A stretch of DNA of 34,981 nt, from assembly GCA_030682655.1 (NCBI GenBank), contig JAUXNU010000182.1, positions 1 to 34,981 on the forward strand. The letters run 5' to 3'. The translations under genes were made by a program, and so were the position numbers. The stretch comes from Actinomycetota bacterium. Its GTDB lineage: Bacteria; Actinomycetota; Coriobacteriia; Anaerosomatales; JAUXNU01. Each line of letters starts with the position of its first letter. Position 1 is the stretch's first letter. The notes below the pieces were generated by a model. The model had not been told where the DNA came from. It was given only the letters and a program-made list of their open reading frames with translations, and did not search any database. Below, piece after piece: positions 17,061 through 24,958 of the stretch.

Positions 17061-17169
17061 GCGCCGAACCTCCTTCGGGCGTGGGTGCGGGTCGATTGAC
17101 GCGCGCGGGCTTCGCTATCCATTCTTCCCGTTTGGCGGCATCAGGGCGCGCCCGTGCGATAATCCCTGA

Positions 17170-18420
17170 ATGGCAACAGAGAATGGACAAGACTCCTCCG
17201 GGACCAAACGGACCGTGCTGGTCGGCGTCACGGGCTGCATCGCGGCGTACAAGTCGTGTGAGCTTGTGCGCGAGCTGGTGCGATCAGACGCGCGTGTGAA
17301 GGTCGTGATGACAGAGGCTGCGACCAACTTCGTTGGCCCACTGACCATGCGCGCTCTCACAAACGAGCCCGTGGCCGCATCGCTTTGGGACGATCCGGGT
17401 TCCGCCCCGGTCCACCACATCTCGCTCGCGCAGGAGGCGGATGTGTTCGTCATCGCTCCCTGCACGGCGAACGTCATAGCCAAGATCGCGCACGGACGCG
17501 CGGACGACATACTGACGACCACCGCGCTGGCCACAGAAGCCACTCTCGTCATAGCCCCGGCCATGAATACGCACATGTGGCGTGCCGAGGCGACACAGGC
17601 CAACATCGAGACGTTGCGCGCTCGTGGTGCGGTGATCGTGGGACCGGACTCGGGCGATCTGGCCTGCGGAGATGTGGGCGAGGGGCGTCTTGCGCCGACC
17701 GCCGAGATCGCCGAAGTCGTGCGCGCCGAACTCTTGCGCACCGAAGATCTCGAGGGCGCGAGCGTTCTCGTCACCGCGGGTCCGACCTTCGAGCCGATCG
17801 ACGGGGTCCGGTTCCTCGGCAATCGGTCGAGCGGCAAGACCGGCTATGCTATCGCCGAGGAGGCAGCCCGCCGAGGAGCGAAGGTCACGCTCGTGTCGGG
17901 GCCGACCGTCCTTCCGGACCCGTTCGGCGTCACTACATTTCGCGTCACCACCGCGCTGGAGATGCGGGATGCGGTGAGCTCGGCGTACTCCGGCGTCGAC
18001 ATCGTGATCGCCACGGCTGCGGTGTCCGATTTCCGAGCCGAAGCACCGGCGGCCGGCAAGCTCAAGAAGGGCGCTGTCCCCGGCGAGGTCCGCCTGGTGC
18101 CGAACCCTGACATTCTCGCGGAGCTTGGGGCGGACAAGGGCAACCGGGTGCTCGTCGGGTTCGCTGCCGAGACCGAGGACGTCCTTGGCTATGCACGAAC
18201 CAAGCTGGCCGAGAAGAACCTCGACATGATCGTCGCCAACGACGTGTCCGCGCCCGGACTCGGATTCGGAAGCGACGTCAACCGGGTCACGATCGTAGAT
18301 CACGAACATGCCGAGGAACTGCCTGTCCTTGGCAAGAGAGCGATTGCCCGCGAACTGCTCGACAGGGTGGCTGCTGTGTATGGCCGTCGCGGGCGACCGG
18401 GTGGAGAGGAGCGAACGTGA
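17170..18420 (+). CDS. coaBC: Bifunctional phosphopantothenoylcysteine decarboxylase/synthase
   Basis: CoaBC carries out two steps of coenzyme A synthesis: it joins cysteine to 4'-phosphopantothenate with CTP, then decarboxylates the product with FMN. The CoaC half (about residues 15-190) has VGVTGCIAAYK, the active-site His in APVHHISLAQEAD, and PAMNTHMW. The CoaB half has FEPIDGVRFLGNRSSGKTG, TAAVSDFRAEA and the KLKKG loop. Length (416 residues) is standard. In many genomes it follows rpoZ; here it has been separated from it. Its stop overlaps the next gene. A GATAAT hexamer about 10 bases before the start may be part of its promoter. Confidence 0.95.
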   Translation: MATENGQDSSGTKRTVLVGVTGCIAAYKSCELVRELVRSDARVKVVMTEAATNFVGPLTMRALTNEPVAASLWDDPGSAPVHHISLAQEADVFVIAPCTANVIAKIAHGRADDILTTTALATEATLVIAPAMNTHMWRAEATQANIETLRARGAVIVGPDSGDLACGDVGEGRLAPTAEIAEVVRAELLRTEDLEGASVLVTAGPTFEPIDGVRFLGNRSSGKTGYAIAEEAARRGAKVTLVSGPTVLPDPFGVTTFRVTTALEMRDAVSSAYSGVDIVIATAAVSDFRAEAPAAGKLKKGAVPGEVRLVPNPDILAELGADKGNRVLVGFAAETEDVLGYARTKLAEKNLDMIVANDVSAPGLGFGSDVNRVTIVDHEHAEELPVLGKRAIARELLDRVAAVYGRRGRPGGEERT

Positions 18421-18773
18421 ACATGCAGGGACCTGTGAAGAGACTATCCGTCTACATCGGCGAGGCGGACACCTACGATGGCAAGCCTCTACACGAGATG
18501 CTCGTTGAGCAAGCGCGCGTCGCCGGAGTTGCGGGTGCAACGGTGCTTCGCGGCGTAGCGGGATTCGGGGCAACCAGTCGCGAACATGCACGTCACGGCA
18601 TGCGCATGTCGGTGGACCTGCCGCTGGTTGTGACGGTGATCGACGTTGCAGACCGGATCACCGCGCTGGCGGAGGTGTACTCCGAGATGATCGGGGACGG
18701 ACTCATCACGCTGGAGGATGTGGACGTGCTCGTGTACCGGGGCGGCATCACCGGGGGGCCGGGTTGCGGCTGA
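18417..18773 (+). CDS. DUF190 (PII-like) protein
   Basis: The 118-residue protein matches DUF190: RLSVYIGEADTYDGKPLHEMLVEQA, then GVAGATVLRGVAGFGATS, and VVTVIDVADRI with a C-terminal DVDVLVYRGG. The fold is PII-like and family members often sit beside transporters such as fluoride channel genes, where they may sense a ligand. No such partner is visible here. The GTG at 18417 overlaps the coaBC stop; an ATG at 18423 is equally possible. It is the last intact chromosomal gene before the island. Confidence 0.85.
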   Translation: MNMQGPVKRLSVYIGEADTYDGKPLHEMLVEQARVAGVAGATVLRGVAGFGATSREHARHGMRMSVDLPLVVTVIDVADRITALAEVYSEMIGDGLITLEDVDVLVYRGGITGGPGCG

Positions 18774-18829
18774 GCCGGGGTAGCTCGCTGTCCCGGGTCG
18801 GCGTGTCGTGTCAGGGGTCCAGAAGCCTC

Positions 18830-18858
18830 TTGAGCCGGGCGGTTCGGAGCCGTAGCAT
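18830..18858 (+). promoter_or_regulatory. Probable original promoter of tRNA-Pro, now at the island's left end
   Basis: TTGAGC at 18830-18835 and TAGCAT at 18853-18858 are 17 bases apart, placing transcription start about 20 bases before the truncated tRNA. It would fire into the tRNA fragment and stop in or beyond the following hairpin. Confidence 0.5.
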
Positions 18859-18882
18859 ACTGTCTCGTCGCCGGAAGGCGGG

Positions 18883-18925
18883 CATCGGGCTGTGGCGCAG
18901 TTTGGTAGCGCACTTGACTGGGGGT
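18883..18925 (+). repeat. Left copy of 43-bp direct repeat (attL-like), truncated tRNA-Pro
   Basis: This is identical over 43 bases to 34144-34186. It holds the 5' half of tRNA-Pro (from 18886: acceptor 5' strand, D arm, anticodon 5' strand and the GGG anticodon loop). The sequence then turns to TTAACAGTCG and cannot form the anticodon 3' strand, T arm or acceptor 3' strand. The copy therefore cannot make a tRNA. Together with the right copy it marks the two ends of a 15,261-bp island. Confidence 0.93.
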
Positions 18926-18949
18926 TAACAGTCGTCCAGACGGGAACGC

Positions 18950-18983
18950 CCTGGTAGATGAGGAAAGCGACTCATCTGCCAGG
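18950..18983. repeat. Inverted repeat just inside the island's left end
   Basis: CCTGGTAGATGAG (18950-18962) and CTCATCTGCCAGG (18971-18983) pair over 13 bases with one G-T step and an 8-base loop. The recognisable transposase remnant begins exactly at its right edge. It may terminate transcription from the truncated tRNA or be part of a recombination site. Confidence 0.6.
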
Positions 18984-19206
18984 ACTGTCATGTGGCTGAT
19001 TCCGAGATGTTTGCCGAGCAGTCTTGACGACCAGTGCGTCACGCCCAGACGCTCGGGTGGGGGCGAGAGCGTGACCGCCAGGATGTCCTGACGGGTGGAT
19101 GCGGGCAGTCGCGGGGGCACTGCACCACCCGTGCCGGAAAGGGCTTCGCTCGAACGCGTCGCCACAGCACCTCGGCATCGTGCTCCGGCACCGTGAGGAC
19201 ACTCGT
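18980..19206 (-). pseudogene. IS630-family transposase remnant
   Basis: Two frames on the minus strand together give a decayed IS630 N-terminal region. About 19197-19105 encodes LTVPEHDAEVLWRRVRAK followed by a piece resembling the family's PARVVQ segment. About 19105-18980, in another frame, encodes TRQDILAVTL, PPPERLGVTHWSSRLL and KHLGISHMTV, the second helix-turn-helix. Some 60 residues between them and the entire DDE catalytic domain are missing. It is non-functional and suggests past insertion at the island edge. Confidence 0.7.
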
Positions 19207-19308
19207 GTGAGTCCACGGCCCCTTGCCCCAGACCACACGAAACCCGTCAAGATACTCCGGTCACACAACACTGGTCCTCGGTTGCCGTGCGTCGTCGAGT
19301 AACACGCA

Positions 19309-19337
19309 TTGACAACACGTGCTACCGAGACTAGTAT
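19309..19337 (+). promoter_or_regulatory. Near-consensus promoter of the island operon
   Basis: TTGACA at 19309-19314 and TAGTAT at 19332-19337 are exactly 17 bases apart. The predicted start near 19344 leaves a leader of about 115 bases before the first island gene at 19461. It is the best sigma-70-type promoter in the window and faces the ten co-directional island genes. Confidence 0.8.
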
Positions 19338-19383
19338 TGCCGAGGGCGTGGCACGAGTGGTCAATTCGTAGCACGCTGTGTCA
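19310..19383. promoter_or_regulatory. Imperfect dyad flanking the island promoter (candidate operator)
   Basis: TGACAACACGTGCTAC (19310-19325) and GTAGCACGCTGTGTCA (19368-19383) are inverted repeats with 13 of 16 positions matching, including a perfect 8-base core CGTGCTAC/GTAGCACG. The left arm overlaps the -35 and spacer, the right arm lies about 25-40 bases past the start. This is the layout expected for a repressor that blocks or loops the promoter. No regulator gene is seen in the island. Confidence 0.5.
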
Positions 19384-19460
19384 GGGCGGAGGCGCTTCGG
19401 GCTCGCTCGCTGGTGCTGGATGCTTGTACACGCCGACCGTTGCAGCGGGGAGTTCCCCTG

Positions 19461-20546
19461 ATGAGTAGCAGGAGATGGGTGCAGGTCGCCTCGGAATGGG
19501 TTCGGTCCAGACAAGGTCGATCATGTTACCAGGGGCTGGAGCCTCGCCGCGTGTGTGGAGGCATGTGGCTGCTGCTGGCCATCACAGTGAGTGTGAGTGC
19601 ACTGGGTGGGTGTACACCCGATCGCTTTCAAGGGGTCGTAGACGACGCAGGCAGAAGGGTTGAGATACCGAGTGCTCCACAGCGAATCATTGCGTTGGAC
19701 TCATCATCCATCGAGATACTGTTTGGGCTGGGTCTGGGTGACAGGGTCGTGGGCCGCCCGGAGCACCTCGAGTTCCCGCCCGAGGCTCTCAAGGTTGCCG
19801 ACGTCGGCGACATCAACAACCCCGACATCGAGAAGATGGTCGGGCTCAAACCCGATTTCGTCATGATCACAAGCTCAGAGGGCTTCCGGGACTGGGTTCC
19901 TCAGGCGGAAGAATCCGGTCTGAAAGTCCTGACCTTCGACTACCCGTCCGATCTTCATGAGGTCTTCGAGCATATCAAGCAAGTCGGGAAGATGGTCGGC
20001 TCGGGTGACGCTGCTGTTACGCTCGCGAGCGATCTTCAGCACCAAGCCGATGTGGTTGCGAGTCGCGTTGAGGGCCTGTCCGAAGGCGAGAAGCCGCGAG
20101 TTCTTGTCATCACCTACTTCGGAGCCAAGCTCGGTACGTACGGCGACAGATCTCGCGAAGGAGATCTCGTGAGGCTGACCGGCGGACGAAAAGTGCTCGC
20201 CGACAGACTACCCGCCTCCGAGGGGAAGTCCGCCTATTTCGGTTACGTCAGTCCTGAAGCGGTGGTCGAACAGAACCCGCAGGTCGTTGTCGTCCTGTAT
20301 TCGAAGCAGGGCGAAGACGACAAGAAAGCGGCTACCGCGGCAATCGAGCAAGTCGTGAGCACGGCGGGCTGGGGGGAGCTGGACGCAGTCAAGAATCGGC
20401 ACATCTATGCGATCGACCAGCAGCTAACGTGGGCCAATCCTCGAATCGTGCAGGGACTCGAGGCATTCTCGAGCGTCATACAGAAGACCGACAGGGTAAG
20501 GACGACGAACCACAATGAGCAAACGTCGGGGAGCCCAAGACCGTGA
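19461..20546 (+). CDS. BtuF/FecB-type substrate-binding lipoprotein
   Basis: The protein belongs to the cluster of binding proteins for haem, cobalamin and siderophores. The mature part starts VVDDAGRRVEIPSAPQRIIAL and continues with SSSIEILFGLGLGDRVVGR and LKPDFVMITS, all typical of the two-lobed helical-backbone fold. A lipobox LGGC with Cys51 follows a hydrophobic stretch from residue 35. The start at 19461 has GGGGAG 8 bases upstream but gives a long n-region; an ATG at 19563 gives a 17-residue signal with poor spacing. It has 361 residues. It overlaps the permease gene and is paralogous to the protein at 23735. Ligand unknown. Confidence 0.85.
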   Translation: MSSRRWVQVASEWVRSRQGRSCYQGLEPRRVCGGMWLLLAITVSVSALGGCTPDRFQGVVDDAGRRVEIPSAPQRIIALDSSSIEILFGLGLGDRVVGRPEHLEFPPEALKVADVGDINNPDIEKMVGLKPDFVMITSSEGFRDWVPQAEESGLKVLTFDYPSDLHEVFEHIKQVGKMVGSGDAAVTLASDLQHQADVVASRVEGLSEGEKPRVLVITYFGAKLGTYGDRSREGDLVRLTGGRKVLADRLPASEGKSAYFGYVSPEAVVEQNPQVVVVLYSKQGEDDKKAATAAIEQVVSTAGWGELDAVKNRHIYAIDQQLTWANPRIVQGLEAFSSVIQKTDRVRTTNHNEQTSGSPRP

Positions 20547-21679
20547 GTAGGACCGGTTCGCGAGGCACCGACACTGGGTGCTCCTCACAATCCACCGAGG
20601 CGGAGGTCATCCGCACGGCCGAGCCGCGAACCAGATCCGCGACCGTGCGCTGGCTTGGGGCTGTTGCCATCATCGCGATACCAGCGGTCATGATTCCGGC
20701 CATCATGGTCGGCCCGATGAAGATCCAAGTTGCGACAGTCGTCAATATCCTGCTCGGCCACATGCCATTCGTGAAGTCGTTGGTCACGCCTTCTTGGAAT
20801 GCCGAGCAGGTGATCGTGGTCATGAGTTTGAGACTGCCGAGGGTACTGCTGGCCTTCCTGGTGGGCGGGAGTCTTGCCGTGGTTGGAGCCGCGATGCAGG
20901 GCCTGTTTCGGAACCCGCTGGCTGAGCCGTACACGCTCGGAGTATCTGCTGGAGCCCTTTGCGGCGTTGCACTCGCGATGGTGATGGGTGTCGGGGTGGG
21001 GCTCTTCGGCTACTTCGCGGTACAGGGGATGGCCTTCCTTGGCGCCATGGGGGCGATTCTGCTTGTCTACTCCATTGCGAGAACCGGCAGGAGAGTCCGT
21101 TCAGAGACCTTGCTTCTCGCGGGTATCGCTATCGGTTTCTTGCTGCAGGCGGTCGTCTCCTTTCTCAAGTATGTGGCCCCTGCCGAGGTCACTAAGGACC
21201 TTGTTGTCTGGATCATGGGTTCGTTCTCGGCAGCGGGGTGGACGGATCTCAAGATCATGGCATTGCCGGCCATTCTCGGGGCGGGGGGAGTCATGTTGTT
21301 CTCCAAGGAGCTGAACGCTTTGTACTTCGGTGAGGAGACTGCGGCTCACCTCGGGATTGATGTTCAAGTGATCAAGTTGGTGATTATGGTCCTGAGCGCC
21401 ATCGTGACTGCGGCAACTGTTGCGGTCAGCGGAATCATCGGTTTCGTCGGTTTGCTCGTACCCCACCTGCTCAGAATGCTTGTCGGGGTTGACCACAGGG
21501 TCTTGCTCCCGGCGTGCGTCTTGGCGGGCGGTCTGTATCTCGTAGCCATAGACGCGGTGATTCGGGTAATCACGTATCCCGTCGAGATGCCGATCGGCAT
21601 CATCACTTCGCTAGTGGGAGTCCCCTACTTCATTTACCTGCTGAGAAAGAAAAAGACCTTCAGCTGGTGGGGTGAGTAG
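20543..21679 (+). CDS. FecCD-family ABC transporter permease
   Basis: This 378-residue protein has about nine to ten membrane helices and the FecCD/BtuC motifs: SLRLPRVLLAFLVGGSLAVVGAAMQGLFRNPLAEPYTLGVS is the family hallmark region (positions about 94-134), and GIIGFVGLLVPHLLRMLVG carries the loop that contacts the ATPase. It imports iron complexes, haem or cobalamin in relatives. It starts with GTG at 20543 overlapping the previous stop and ends at the start of the ATPase gene. Only one permease gene is present, so it should act as a homodimer. Confidence 0.92.
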   Translation: MSRTGSRGTDTGCSSQSTEAEVIRTAEPRTRSATVRWLGAVAIIAIPAVMIPAIMVGPMKIQVATVVNILLGHMPFVKSLVTPSWNAEQVIVVMSLRLPRVLLAFLVGGSLAVVGAAMQGLFRNPLAEPYTLGVSAGALCGVALAMVMGVGVGLFGYFAVQGMAFLGAMGAILLVYSIARTGRRVRSETLLLAGIAIGFLLQAVVSFLKYVAPAEVTKDLVVWIMGSFSAAGWTDLKIMALPAILGAGGVMLFSKELNALYFGEETAAHLGIDVQVIKLVIMVLSAIVTAATVAVSGIIGFVGLLVPHLLRMLVGVDHRVLLPACVLAGGLYLVAIDAVIRVITYPVEMPIGIITSLVGVPYFIYLLRKKKTFSWWGE

Positions 21680-21681
21680 TG

Positions 21682-22482
21682 ATGCTTGAAGCACAGGGCG
21701 TCGAAATCGGCTACGAATCGCGACCCGTCATACACAACGCGTCCTTCAAGCTGCATGAAGGCGAAGTCAGCGGGGTGATCGGACCCAACGGAACTGGGAA
21801 GACGACACTGCTCAAAGCGCTCAGCGCCGTTCTTCGCATCTCTGTCGGAAAGGTGGTTTGCGGGGCCGGGACCGAGCGTCGCGACTTGCACAGCATGACC
21901 AGAAAGGAAGTGGCCAGGCTCGTCGGCGTGGTGCCACAGCTTGCTGAGTATGGGGGTGCCTTCAAGGTCTTCGATGTCGTGCTCATGGGTCGCTATCCGC
22001 ATCTCGATGGCTTCTTCTCCTTCGAAACGCCGGAAGATGTGAGGATCTGCGAGGCGTCCATGGAGCTCGTGGGCGTCGGCCACCTTCGCGAACGTTCCAT
22101 GGGAGAGCTCAGTGGTGGCGAAAGGCAGCTGGTGGCTCTTTCGAGAGCGCTGGCTCAAGAAACGAAGATCCTCCTGCTTGACGAACCGACGGCTCATCTC
22201 GACCCGAAGTACCAGATGAGGGTGTTGGCTCTCTTGCGGGAGCTGACCCGGGACAGGCAGCTTACCTCTGTTGTTGTCCTTCACGACCTGAACTTGGCAG
22301 TCCGCTTCTGCGACCGGCTGCTTCTCTTGAATCGAGGATCGGTTCATGCCATCGGCACCACGTCAGAAGTCCTGACCCCCGAGAACATCGCCGATGTCTT
22401 CGAGGTCGATGCGGAAGTGACTGAGAGCGCAGACGGGTATCCGCACGTTCTGGTCAAAGGGGTCACGGACCAGCAGGTCTAG
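21682..22482 (+). CDS. FepC/BtuD-like ABC transporter ATP-binding protein
   Basis: The 266-residue ATPase has Walker A GPNGTGKTT, the signature LSGGERQLVALSRAL and Walker B KILLLDEPTAHLDPKYQ, followed by VVVLHDLNLAVRFCDR with the switch His. This is the iron-chelate/B12 type of importer ATPase. An ATG at 21682 is chosen; a GTG one codon upstream overlaps the permease stop. With the permease and either binding protein it forms a complete importer. Confidence 0.92.
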   Translation: MLEAQGVEIGYESRPVIHNASFKLHEGEVSGVIGPNGTGKTTLLKALSAVLRISVGKVVCGAGTERRDLHSMTRKEVARLVGVVPQLAEYGGAFKVFDVVLMGRYPHLDGFFSFETPEDVRICEASMELVGVGHLRERSMGELSGGERQLVALSRALAQETKILLLDEPTAHLDPKYQMRVLALLRELTRDRQLTSVVVLHDLNLAVRFCDRLLLLNRGSVHAIGTTSEVLTPENIADVFEVDAEVTESADGYPHVLVKGVTDQQV

Positions 22483-22514
22483 TAGTGGGTTTGATTGAGA
22501 TAGGAGGACAAGGG

Positions 22515-23681
22515 ATGTCGAGTCGCGTGAGAGCAAGATGGACCGTGTTGGCACTGTTCCTCGTCGGCGTGGTTGCGCCTGTGGCCTCTGGCTGCGCAGG
22601 TTCGAGTGCCAATGCCAGCAAGGAACCGGTTCAGCCGACGATCGAGCTGGTTCTTCCCGATGACTACGTCGAGGCCAACAATCTGGCAATGGGCGCCGTT
22701 ACGGCGGACAAGATCGCAGACACAGCTGTGACAGGCGCCAAACTCGTGGACGGTGCGGTCATAGGCGTGAAGATAGGCACCGGGGCCGTCACCTCTTCGA
22801 AGATAGCCACCGGGGCCGTCACCTACGGGAAGATCGCGGGCGGGGCTGTCACCTCTGGAGAGATCGCGGGCGGGGCCGTCACCTACGGGAAGATCGGCAA
22901 CGGGGCAGTGACGGGATCCTCGATCGTGAGAGGCACTATCGACACAGACAACATTGCCAGCGGTGCCATCACGACCACCGAGATTGAGGACAAGACGATT
23001 CGTCCCGCTGACATCGCTGACGGCGCCGTGACGAGGGCCAAGATCCAGAACAACGCGATCGTAGCGGACAAGATCGCGGACGGCGCCATCACAAGCTCGA
23101 AGATCAAGGCGTGCACGATCGTCGCGGAAGACATCGCTGCCGGTGCCATCACCAATATGGAGATTGCCGAGGGGACGATCCAGACGGCGAACCTCGCAGA
23201 CTACATCATCACACACGAGAAGATCGGTCCCAATGCCGTGAACTCCTATCAGATCCTCGACGGCACGATACAGACCACGGACATCGGCGCGGGTATGGTC
23301 TGGACTATCAACCTAGACGACGCGGCCGTCACGAACGCCAAGCTGGCAACAAGCGCTGTGGCGACCAAGAACATCCAGAATGGGGCAGTCACCAAGGATC
23401 TGTTGGCTGCCAGCATACCCGTCTCGTATACGGGTTCGGTCACCGTGCCGACTGACGCGCTCGGCACCGTGTCAGTGGCGATTGACTTCTCGGCCGCCAA
23501 GTTCACGGCCACCCCGATGATCATCGTCTGCTTGGGCGGCGTCAGTGATGACGACGCCAGCATCGTGAACGTCCAAGGAACGGCAACGAGCAGTGCCGTC
23601 GGCAAGGTGGGCTTCAAGGTCATGGCGTTCAGCGGGGCTGGTTCGACCGCCGTGGTCAACTGGGTAGCTATCGGTCGCTAG
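22515..23681 (+). CDS. Decapeptide-repeat lipoprotein with H-type-lectin-like C-terminus
   Basis: The signal peptide ends in a lipobox VASGC with Cys27. About residues 57-295 consist of some 24 decapeptide units of the form GAVTxxKIAx, a regular beta-solenoid-like stalk of the sort seen in phage and bacterial fibre proteins. The last 85 residues (TGSVTVPTDALGTVSVAIDF, then KFTATPMIIVCLGG and ending VVNWVAIGR) resemble the H-type lectin or fibre-tip fold by pattern; this is tentative. It has 388 residues. AGGAGG 7 bases before the ATG is the strongest ribosome site in the island, hinting at high expression. It sits between the importer and the second binding protein. Role inferred: surface capture of a ligand or surface. 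Confidence 0.75.
   Translation: MSSRVRARWTVLALFLVGVVAPVASGCAGSSANASKEPVQPTIELVLPDDYVEANNLAMGAVTADKIADTAVTGAKLVDGAVIGVKIGTGAVTSSKIATGAVTYGKIAGGAVTSGEIAGGAVTYGKIGNGAVTGSSIVRGTIDTDNIASGAITTTEIEDKTIRPADIADGAVTRAKIQNNAIVADKIADGAITSSKIKACTIVAEDIAAGAITNMEIAEGTIQTANLADYIITHEKIGPNAVNSYQILDGTIQTTDIGAGMVWTINLDDAAVTNAKLATSAVATKNIQNGAVTKDLLAASIPVSYTGSVTVPTDALGTVSVAIDFSAAKFTATPMIIVCLGGVSDDDASIVNVQGTATSSAVGKVGFKVMAFSGAGSTAVVNWVAIGR
22776..22925 (+). repeat. Five tandem 30-bp repeats inside the stalk region
   Basis: Units start at 22776, 22806, 22836, 22866 and 22896. The shared core is GGGGCCGTCACCT and the third base varies little, so these five units are far closer at DNA level than the other decapeptide units. 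Recent duplication or slippage is likely and copy number may vary between strains. Confidence 0.9.
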
Positions 23682-23734
23682 TTACCAGCACGGGGCTTGT
23701 TGTGGCACAGCGTCAACCGAAGGAGGTACTGTTC

Positions 23735-24913
23735 ATGCTTGGATTAACGCTTGCAGGGAAAGGGAAGACAGTCGCTATCTTGGCGGCGATCTGCACAGCT
23801 GTGCTGGCCATCGGGCTCTTCGGATACAGCCGCTTGGCCGGAGGGGGCTCCGCGAGTGAGGCGCCGCAGATTGTTTTCGCCGACAAGAATGGTGGATCAC
23901 TGGACGCGTTTGGGAGCGCTGACGCGCTTGGGAGCGCTGGCACGTCTGGGAGCGCTGGCACGTCTGGGAGCGGCTCCAAAGGAGGCTCCGGGGGTTGGAA
24001 CAACACAGTGGCAGGGGCCGGGAATCAAGGATCTTCGGAGAAGCCCGGTGGTGCGGGTTCGGAAACGAGGGTCGTCACTGACGACAGCGGAAGGGTCGTC
24101 AGGATTCCCGTCCAGCCCCAACGGATAGTCTGCATGGACACTGCGTCGACCGAGATACTGTTTGCCTGTGGACTTGGGAGCAAAGTAGTAGGCAGGGCCG
24201 ACAACCTCTCGTATCCTCCTGAAGCGCTCAGTCTTCCGGCCCTCGGCTCAATGGGCACTCCGAGTCTTGAGAAGATGGTCGAACTCAAGCCGGACTTGGT
24301 CGCGATCTCAGGCTCGACGACCTTCCGTCGCTGGGTTCCGGAGGCCGAGAGGATCGGGCTCACGGTGCTCTCCTACAACTACCCGCTTACCGTAGAGGGC
24401 ATCTTCGACATGATTGAACGCGTCGGTGACATGGGCGGCGCTCCTGACAGTGCGAGTGCCTTGGTAGCCGACCTTCGTGCAGAATGCACCAGGATCACCA
24501 ACGTCACCAACAAGTTGTCGGCCAGTCAGAAGCCCACCGTAGGGATCGTCTACTTCGGCTCAAACAAGATGTACACATGGGGCGATGAGTCCCGCGAAGG
24601 AGCTCTGCTGCGAGCCAGCGGTGGTAGAAACGTCTTCCCGGGCTCCACGCCCATGGGCACGATAGCTCCCGAGTCGCTCGTAGCGCAGAACCCCGATATC
24701 ATCATCGGGCTCTTCACGTTGGGGACCATGACCGAGGCCGAGGCGAAGGCTGCGACCATACAGAAGATCAAGACGCAGACAGGTTGGCAAACCATCAAGG
24801 CCGTGACACAGAACAAGGTCTATGCGATCCATTGGCAGGAGTGCTGGGCAGGTCCCAGGATCAAGCTGGGTATGGGCAATTTCTTCAAGGCCATACATCC
24901 GGAGCTCAACTAG
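23735..24913 (+). CDS. BtuF/FecB-type substrate-binding protein, membrane anchored
   Basis: The mature domain (from about residue 105) parallels the protein at 19461: VTDDSGRVVRIPVQPQRIVCM, STEILFACGLGSKVVGR and LKPDLVAISGS. Here the N-terminus is a single membrane helix (residues 12-31) with no lipobox, followed by a 65-residue Gly/Ser-rich spacer. It has 392 residues and extra Cys in the lobes (IVCMD, FACGLG) and WQECWAG near the end, absent from the paralogue, which could bind metal or haem. The ATG at 23735 has AAGGAGGT 7 bases upstream. One transporter served by two binding proteins implies two ligands or a relay. Confidence 0.85.
   Translation: MLGLTLAGKGKTVAILAAICTAVLAIGLFGYSRLAGGGSASEAPQIVFADKNGGSLDAFGSADALGSAGTSGSAGTSGSGSKGGSGGWNNTVAGAGNQGSSEKPGGAGSETRVVTDDSGRVVRIPVQPQRIVCMDTASTEILFACGLGSKVVGRADNLSYPPEALSLPALGSMGTPSLEKMVELKPDLVAISGSTTFRRWVPEAERIGLTVLSYNYPLTVEGIFDMIERVGDMGGAPDSASALVADLRAECTRITNVTNKLSASQKPTVGIVYFGSNKMYTWGDESREGALLRASGGRNVFPGSTPMGTIAPESLVAQNPDIIIGLFTLGTMTEAEAKAATIQKIKTQTGWQTIKAVTQNKVYAIHWQECWAGPRIKLGMGNFFKAIHPELN
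23912..23965 (+). repeat. Three 18-bp repeats encoding GSAGTS-type spacer
   Basis: GGGAGCGCTGGCACGTCT occurs at 23930-23947 and 23948-23965, with a diverged copy at 23912-23929. They lengthen the flexible spacer between the membrane helix and the binding domain of the preceding gene's product. Confidence 0.85.
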
Positions 24914-24958
24914 TCGCGAGAAGCCGGAAGGTCTCCCGACGACAGAAGGGGTACGCAA

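Noticed and set aside
19338-19460. Possible cobalamin riboswitch in the leader of the island operon
   Set aside because: No B12-box-like sequence or the long conserved fold was found in this short leader, only the dyad.
22776-22925. Regular 30-bp repeats that could suggest a CRISPR array
   Set aside because: Repeats are contiguous without spacers, in frame and encode a decapeptide pattern that continues in the protein.
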